A stretch of DNA of 64,000 bases from SIG480 sp045537045 (GTDB lineage: Bacteria; Bacillota; Clostridia; Oscillospirales; JAAYXM01), in assembly GCA_045537045.1 (NCBI GenBank), contig JAZSOS010000038.1, forward strand, positions 1 to 64,000. Direction: 5' to 3'. Below the pieces are notes generated by a model. It saw only the letters and a list, made by a program, of their open reading frames with translations. It was not told the DNA's origin and did no database searches. This document shows positions 60,381-64,000 of this stretch, piece after piece. The position numbers and the translations under genes were made by a program. Each line of letters opens with the position of its first letter. The first letter of the stretch is position 1.

Positions 60381-60908
60381 ATGGCAGGTAATGCTAAGTG
60401 GTATGTGGTTCACACATATTCCGGCTATGAAAACACAGTAGCCGCAACAATTGAAAAAGCTGTTGAAAACAGAAAACTGCATGACCTTATCTGCGCGGTC
60501 AACATTCCTGTTGAAACCGTTGTTGAAGTTAAAGACGGTAAGAAAAAGGAAGTTGAACGCAAGATTTTCCCGGGATACGTTCTCGTGAAAATGGTTATGA
60601 CCGATGAAAGCTGGCACGTTGTGCGCAACACGCGCGGTGTTACGGGCTTTGTCGGACCGGCAAGTAAGCCGGTGCCGCTTTCCGATGAAGAGGTTGCAAA
60701 CCTCGGCGTTGAAAAGCATGAGATTGTCATCGATTATAAGGTTGGTGACAGCGTCAAAATTATTGACGGTGCTCTTGAAGACTTTGTCGGCGTTGTTGAC
60801 GAAATCGCGCTTGATAAAAACAAAATCCGCGTTATCGTTTCGATGTTTGGCAGAGAAACTCCGGTTGAGCTTGAACCTGACCAGGTCGAGCCGGTCACGG
60901 AGGATTAA
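60381..60908 (+). CDS. nusG: Transcription antitermination/pausing factor NusG
   Basis: NusG binds RNA polymerase and couples it to ribosomes or Rho. The 175-residue protein has the NGN domain (AKWYVVHTYSGYENTVAATIEKAVENR, FPGYVLVKM, TRGVTGFVG) and a C-terminal KOW domain (VGDSVKIIDGALEDFVGVVDEI). GGGGGAGA lies upstream. Confidence 0.97.
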   Translation: MAGNAKWYVVHTYSGYENTVAATIEKAVENRKLHDLICAVNIPVETVVEVKDGKKKEVERKIFPGYVLVKMVMTDESWHVVRNTRGVTGFVGPASKPVPLSDEEVANLGVEKHEIVIDYKVGDSVKIIDGALEDFVGVVDEIALDKNKIRVIVSMFGRETPVELEPDQVEPVTED

Positions 60909-60911
60909 TTT

Positions 60912-61045
60912 TGCATGCAGGCGCAATGCGCTTTTGCATAACTTCGGTTGCACATGCGGCCGACGTGGGAGGTATCCGCGCATGGGACGAGCCGTCTCCG
61001 CTGCGCAGAAGATACCGCCATTTACCACATTTTATTAAGGAGGTG
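60912..61045 (+). promoter_or_regulatory. rplK leader with L1-binding mimic
   Basis: A first hairpin (ATGCA..TGCAT around GCGC/GCGC) at about 60914-60939 is followed by GTGG (60965) GA GGTATC, a long stem (GCGCA/TGCGC, GGGACG/CGTCTC), GATACC (61011), eight bases ending in TA, then CCAC (61025-61028). The GUGG-GA ... UA-CCAC frame copies the L1 stalk of 23S rRNA. The rplK ribosome-binding site AAGGAGGT follows directly. Confidence 0.65.
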
Positions 61046-61052
61046 CGATATC

Positions 61053-61478
61053 ATGGCACAGAAAGTAGTAGGATTCATTAAGCTTCAGATTCCGGCAGGT
61101 AAGGCAACTCCGGCGCCCCCTGTAGGTCCGGCTCTCGGTCAGCACGGTGTTAATATCGTTCAGTTCACAAAGGAATTTAACGAGCGCACTAAGAACGACA
61201 TCGGACTTGTTATCCCGGTAGTCATCACGGTTTATGCGGACCGTTCGTTCACATTTATCACAAAGACACCGCCGGCATCCGTGCTTATTAAGAAGGCTTG
61301 CAAGATTGAAAGCGGCTCAGGCGTCCCGAACAAGACGAAGGTTGCAAAGATCAGCAAGGAAGACCTCAGAAAGATCGCTGAGCTTAAGGCTCCCGACCTT
61401 AATGCGGCTACAGTCGAATCTGCAATGAGCATGATTGCAGGAACATGCAGAAGCATGGGAATTACGGTTGAAGAGTAA
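61053..61478 (+). CDS. rplK: 50S ribosomal protein L11
   Basis: L11 forms the GTPase-associated stalk base. From the ATG at 61053 the protein has 141 residues and starts MAQKVVGFIKLQIPAGKATPAPPVGPALGQ, the typical L11 N-terminus. In-frame ATGs upstream, for example 60948, lie in the structured leader and should not be used. AAGGAGGT lies upstream. Partner of rplA. Confidence 0.97.
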   Translation: MAQKVVGFIKLQIPAGKATPAPPVGPALGQHGVNIVQFTKEFNERTKNDIGLVIPVVITVYADRSFTFITKTPPASVLIKKACKIESGSGVPNKTKVAKISKEDLRKIAELKAPDLNAATVESAMSMIAGTCRSMGITVEE

Positions 61479-61518
61479 TCTTTAATCGCAGAACACGGCG
61501 ATAGCCGATGTTACTTAC

Positions 61519-61562
61519 GTGGGAGGGCTATAAGAAAAGCCCGAAAACTACCACAAGGAGGT
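61519..61562 (+). promoter_or_regulatory. L1-binding mimic upstream of rplA
   Basis: GTGG (61519-61522), GA, GGGCT (61525-61529), an 8-nt loop, AGCCC (61538-61542), GAAAACTA, CCAC (61551-61554). This is a compact copy of the 23S rRNA L1 site (GUGGGAGGCU ... AGCC ... GAAAUACCAC). The Shine-Dalgarno AAGGAGG begins right after the last C, so L1 binding would block rplA translation. Confidence 0.75.
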
Positions 61563-61569
61563 TTATAGA

Positions 61570-62265
61570 ATGCGTAGAGGTAAAAAGTATATTGAAAGCG
61601 CAAAGCTCGTTGACCGTGCAGTTTCGTACGAAGTCGATGAAGCATTTGAGCTTATGTCAAAGTTCGGTAAGGCAAAGTTTGACGAGACGGTTGAGCTTCA
61701 CATTAAGCTCGGTGTTGACTCCCGCCATGCCGACCAGCAGGTTCGTGGTGCGGTTGTTCTTCCGCACGGTACCGGTAAGACCGTTCGCGTTGCAGTATTT
61801 GCAAAGGGCGATAAGGCTAAAGAAGCAGAAGAGGCTGGTGCAGACGTTGTAGGTGCAGAGGATCTTCTCGCACGTATTCAGGGCGAGAACTTCTTCGATT
61901 TCGACGTTGTTGTTGCAACTCCCGATATGATGGGCCTTGTCGGACGTCTTGGTAAGGTCCTTGGTCCTAAGGGACTCATGCCGAACCCGAAGGCAGGCAC
62001 AGTTACAATGGATGTTGCAAAGGCTATTGCAGACCTTAAGGCTGGTAAGATTGAGTATCGTCTTGATAAGACAAACATCATTCACTGCCCGATCGGCAAG
62101 GTTTCCTTCGGTAAGGAAAAGCTCGCTGAAAACTTCAATACCCTTGTTGGCGCTGTTATAAAGGCAAAGCCGGCAGCTGCTAAGGGTACTTACATCCGTT
62201 CCTGCGTCGTTACATCGACAATGGGCCCGGGTATCAAGGTCAGCGTTGCAAAAATGCTTGGCTAA
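61570..62265 (+). CDS. rplA: 50S ribosomal protein L1
   Basis: L1 binds the mobile 23S rRNA stalk and is also the usual translational repressor of the L11-L1 operon. The 231-residue protein starts MRRGKKYIESAKLVDRA and shows GRLGKVLGPKGLMPNPKAGTV and KTNIIHCPIGKVSF, the normal pattern. AAGGAGG is 8 nt upstream. Confidence 0.98.
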   Translation: MRRGKKYIESAKLVDRAVSYEVDEAFELMSKFGKAKFDETVELHIKLGVDSRHADQQVRGAVVLPHGTGKTVRVAVFAKGDKAKEAEEAGADVVGAEDLLARIQGENFFDFDVVVATPDMMGLVGRLGKVLGPKGLMPNPKAGTVTMDVAKAIADLKAGKIEYRLDKTNIIHCPIGKVSFGKEKLAENFNTLVGAVIKAKPAAAKGTYIRSCVVTSTMGPGIKVSVAKMLG

Positions 62266-62274
62266 AAATAGCTA

Positions 62275-62303
62275 TTGACAAGCCTGTCAATATATGCTAT
62301 AAT
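62275..62303 (+). promoter_or_regulatory. Sigma-A promoter of rplJL
   Basis: A perfect TTGACA (62275-62280) and TATAAT (62298-62303) have a 17-nt spacer. Confidence 0.85.
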
Positions 62304-62309
62304 ATTTAA

Positions 62310-62433
62310 TGCGTCTTAAGACAGCAGGTGCGTTTCGCGTAATCGTAAAGAGCCTGCCGAGGAGCAAGTTATAATTAACTTTGTGTTATTATGTAATTTG
62401 TAACCCATGCGTCTTAATGCGCATGGGTTTTTC
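62310..62433 (+). promoter_or_regulatory. Ribosomal protein L10 leader with attenuator
   Basis: The leader shows the L10 pattern: AAGACAGCAGGTG (from about 62320) pairing with the CCTGCC of CCTGCCGAGG (about 62352). It ends with an intrinsic terminator, AACCCATGCG/CGCATGGGTT (62402-62411 with 62420-62429), and a T run. GCGTCTTAA occurs both near the 5' end and in the terminator loop. L10(L12)4 binding would control rplJL by attenuation. Confidence 0.8.
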
Positions 62434-62461
62434 CATTAATTTCAGACGGAGGTGAATCCAC

Positions 62462-63079
62462 ATGCCCAGTGCAAAGGTTTTAGAACAGAAAAAGCAGATA
62501 GTTGCAGAGCTTGCAGAGAAGATGAAGAACGCAAGCAGCGGTGTCCTTGTTGATTACAAGGGTATCAACGTTGCTGACGATACTCAGCTTCGTGCAGAGA
62601 TGCGCAAGAACAATGTTGATTATAAGGTTATCAAGAACACACTCATTCGCTTTGCTGCGAAGGAAGCAGGTCTTGAAGGTCTTGACGGCATTCTTGAAGG
62701 CACAACTGCTCTTGCAATGAGCGCAGATGATGTCATCGCTCCGGCTAAGGTTGTTGCTGAGTTCGCTAAGAAGAACGAGGATATCTACAACATTAAAGCT
62801 GGATTTATGGATGGCAAGGTTGTCAGCGTAGAAGAGATTATGGCGCTTGCAAATCTCCCGAGCAAGGAAGTTCTCCTCGGAAGACTCGTCGGCGGCTTGC
62901 AGGGTCCGATTTTCGGTCTCGCTCTTGTGCTTAAGGCAATCGCAGAAAAGGTTGAGAAGGAAGGTCCGGTATCGGCTTCCGCTCCCGCAGAAGAGGCTGC
63001 AGCTGAAGAAGCAGCACCTGCAGATGCACCCGCTGAGGAAGCAGCTGCTCCGGCAGAAGAAGCTCCCGCAGCAGAATAA
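62462..63079 (+). CDS. rplJ: 50S ribosomal protein L10
   Basis: L10 is the stalk base that holds L7/L12 dimers. The 205-residue protein has the N-terminal rRNA-binding domain (EQKKQIVAELAEKMKNASSGVLVDYKGI) and the L12-binding helix near 140-165. About 35 extra residues at the C-terminus consist almost only of Ala, Glu and Pro. The length without the tail is the normal 168-172. Acceptable start: ATG at 62462, after GGAGGTG. Confidence 0.96.
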   Translation: MPSAKVLEQKKQIVAELAEKMKNASSGVLVDYKGINVADDTQLRAEMRKNNVDYKVIKNTLIRFAAKEAGLEGLDGILEGTTALAMSADDVIAPAKVVAEFAKKNEDIYNIKAGFMDGKVVSVEEIMALANLPSKEVLLGRLVGGLQGPIFGLALVLKAIAEKVEKEGPVSASAPAEEAAAEEAAPADAPAEEAAAPAEEAPAAE

Positions 63080-63112
63080 TTAAAAAACATAATTTATCAG
63101 GAGGTTATTAAC

Positions 63113-63493
63113 ATGTCTGAGAAGATCACAAATTTCATTGAAGAAGTAAAAGGCTTAACAGTTCTTGAGCTCAACGAGCTCGTAAAGGCACTCGAGGAAG
63201 AGTTCGGCGTATCCGCAACAGCTGCTGTTGCAGTTGCAGCTCCGGCTGCAGGCGGTGCAGACGCTGGCGCAGCTGCTGAGAAGGATTCCTTCGACGTAGT
63301 TCTCGCTGACGTTGGTGGCGCAAAGCTCAACGTTATCAAGGTTGTTCGCGAGATCACTGGTCTCGGCCTTAAGGAAGCTAAGGAGCTCGTTGAGAGCGCA
63401 CCGAAGGCAGTTAAGGAAGGCGCTTCCAAGGATGAAGCTGAAGAAATTCAGAAGAAGCTTGAAGAAGCAGGCGCAAAGGTTGAGCTTAAGTAA
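63113..63493 (+). CDS. rplL: 50S ribosomal protein L7/L12
   Basis: L7/L12 recruits translation GTPases. The 126-residue protein has an N-terminal dimerisation domain (to about 35), an Ala/Gly/Val-rich hinge and the conserved C-terminal domain EKDSFDVVLADVGGAKLNVIKVVREITGLGLKEAKELVE. AGGAGGT precedes the ATG. Confidence 0.98.
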   Translation: MSEKITNFIEEVKGLTVLELNELVKALEEEFGVSATAAVAVAAPAAGGADAGAAAEKDSFDVVLADVGGAKLNVIKVVREITGLGLKEAKELVESAPKAVKEGASKDEAEEIQKKLEEAGAKVELK

Positions 63494-63520
63494 TTTAGGC
63501 TTTATCGAAAATGCTTTCAA

Positions 63521-63553
63521 TCCGCAAGGAGCAGGAAACTTGCTCCTTGCGGA
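63521..63553 (+). terminator. Hairpin after rplL
   Basis: A 13-bp stem, TCCGCAAGGAGCA/TGCTCCTTGCGGA (63521-63533 with 63541-63553). It lacks a T run on the + side, so its strength as terminator is uncertain. Confidence 0.6.
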
Positions 63554-63571
63554 AAAATTCTCAAAAAAAGC

Positions 63572-63600
63572 TTGACTATTTGCACTAAACCCGCTATAAT
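63572..63600 (+). promoter_or_regulatory. Sigma-A promoter of tRNA-Ser
   Basis: TTGACT (63572-63577) and TATAAT (63595-63600) have a 17-nt spacer. Confidence 0.8.
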
Positions 63601-63627
63601 ATATAAGGTTAAGTTAATAACGGATAT

Positions 63628-63719
63628 GGAGAGTTGGCTGAGCTGGTCGAAGGCGCACGATTGGAAATCGTGTATACCCTATAAAGGTATCGAGGGTTCG
63701 AATCCCTCACTCTCCGCCA
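63628..63719 (+). tRNA. tRNA-Ser (GGA)
   Basis: The acceptor arm GGAGAGT (63628-63634) pairs with ACTCTCC (63709-63715), then discriminator G and an encoded CCA. Anticodon stem CACGA/TCGTG encloses TTGGAAA, so the anticodon is GGA (63663-63665), reading UCC and UCU. A long variable arm and the GGTTCGAATCC T arm are as expected for tRNA-Ser. Confidence 0.97.
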
Positions 63720-63753
63720 GAAAAAGCGACTTGTTTTGACAAGTCGCTTTTTC
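63720..63753 (+). terminator. Intrinsic terminator after tRNA-Ser
   Basis: GAAAAAGCGACTTG (63720-63733) and CAAGTCGCTTTTTC (63740-63753) form a 14-bp hairpin with a 6-nt loop; the T run lies in its 3' arm. Confidence 0.85.
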
Positions 63754-63755
63754 AA

Positions 63756-63921
63756 TGAAATTTGCCTGCGGCAAGTGAAATAGCTCCGCTATGAAATACA
63801 CTTCGTGTATGAAATATTGCTACGCAATATGAAAAGGCAAATTTTATTTCACATTTTTCTGTAAAGAAAAATATTTCACAATCCGTTAGGATTATTTCAT
63901 ATCAATGGAGTTGATATTTCA
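63756..63921. repeat. Symmetric hairpin array with TGAAAT/ATTTCA spacers
   Basis: Seven short hairpins stand in a row: TTGCC/GGCAA (63762), ATAGC/GCTAT (63780), ATACAC/GTGTAT (63796), ATATTGC/GCAATAT (63814), ATTTTTCT/AGAAAAAT (63853), AATCC/GGATT (63880) and ATATCAA/TTGATAT (63899). In the left half they are spaced by TGAAAT (63756, 63776, 63792, 63810, one imperfect copy at 63830), in the right half by its inverse ATTTCA (63846, 63873, 63894, 63916). TTTGCC at 63761 also pairs with GGCAAA at 63836. Loops are mostly 3-5 nt. The whole 166 nt lies directly before a new gene. Confidence 0.85.
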
Positions 63922-63928
63922 TTAAATA

Positions 63929-63957
63929 TTTACGTGTTACTTATTCTGTGATAAAAT
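63929..63957 (+). promoter_or_regulatory. Candidate promoter of the last gene
   Basis: TTTACG (63929-63934) and TAAAAT (63952-63957) have a 17-nt spacer, immediately after the hairpin array. Confidence 0.5.
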
Positions 63958-63976
63958 ATTAGCAGAGGTGTTACAT

Positions 63977-64000
63977 ATGAAGGAAAACAAACTTATAGAT
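63977..64000 (+). CDS. Start of a gene cut by the window end; possible four-helix bundle protein
   Basis: Only eight codons are visible (MKENKLID), preceded by AGAGGTG at 63964-63970. Four-helix bundle (S23/23S rRNA intervening-sequence) proteins often begin in this way, and I recall such genes being flanked by TGAAAT hairpin arrays. With eight residues this stays a guess. Confidence 0.35.

Noticed and set aside
63756..63921. CRISPR array
   Set aside because: The repeated unit is only 6 nt and inverts in the middle; the intervening pieces are hairpins, not spacers of constant length, and there are no cas genes.

Overview
The window is chromosomal core sequence from an endospore-forming member of the Clostridia, probably an uncultured gut lineage of the Eubacteriales/Oscillospirales type. 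The evidence is a sigma-H-like sigma factor, a SpoIIIE/FtsK translocase, a complete spoIIIAA-AH operon, a SpoVD-type PBP, a MurE with the DNPR motif that goes with meso-diaminopimelate, an IspH-ribosomal protein S1 fusion, a long PPi-dependent phosphofructokinase, and an L27 presequence together with its protease Prp. Most genes are on the + strand. Strong TTGACA/TATAAT promoters with 17-18 nt spacers and clear Shine-Dalgarno sites recur throughout.

Layout: 0.2-6.7 kb holds ftsK/spoIIIE, ygiQ and ruvCAB. 6.7-10.7 kb holds a sigH-like gene, a small zinc-ribbon protein, a structured 161-nt dyad element and the TIGR03960/TIGR03936 radical-SAM pair. 10.7-13.2 kb is an L21 leader with rplU-prp-rpmA, then obgE. 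13.2-15.2 kb (minus strand) is wecB and an unknown membrane-anchored protein. 15.3-18.8 kb holds alaR-alaT, ispE and nagB. 19.1-33.1 kb is the division and cell-wall cluster: mraZ-rsmH-ftsL-spoVD-murE-murF-mraY-ftsW-murG-murA-ftsQ-ftsZ, with no murD between mraY and ftsW. 33.1-36.9 kb holds tex and a convergent phosphoglucomutase. 37.0-42.2 kb is spoIIIAA-AH with an Asp23 protein.

42.2-45.1 kb is a manganese (yybP-ykoY) riboswitch with terminator, followed by a P-type ATPase. 45.2-46.8 kb is PPi-PFK on the minus strand. 47.1-49.7 kb is a decaying three-gene unit: a DegT aminotransferase with two frameshifts, an amidohydrolase with an internal deletion, and an intact amidohydrolase-like protein lacking the usual metal histidines. 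49.8-56.0 kb holds trmB, an RpiR regulator, an HI0933-type flavoprotein, cmk, plsC and the ispH-rpsA fusion, which has a strong internal ribosome-binding site. 56.1-59.8 kb is a heterodimeric ABC exporter. 59.8-63.5 kb is rpmG-secE-nusG-rplK-rplA and rplJ-rplL, with L1-type and L10-type RNA regulators. 63.6-64 kb is tRNA-Ser(GGA), then a symmetric array of small hairpins spaced by TGAAAT/ATTTCA, then the first codons of a further gene.

The observations most worth following up are: the TGAAAT/ATTTCA hairpin array; two separate mimics of the 23S rRNA L1-binding site, one before rplK and one before rplA; the internal start that can release free ribosomal protein S1 from the IspH-S1 fusion; the 161-nt dyad element (6S-like RNA or miniature mobile element) with a short relative after ruvB; and the clustered gene decay at 47-49 kb.
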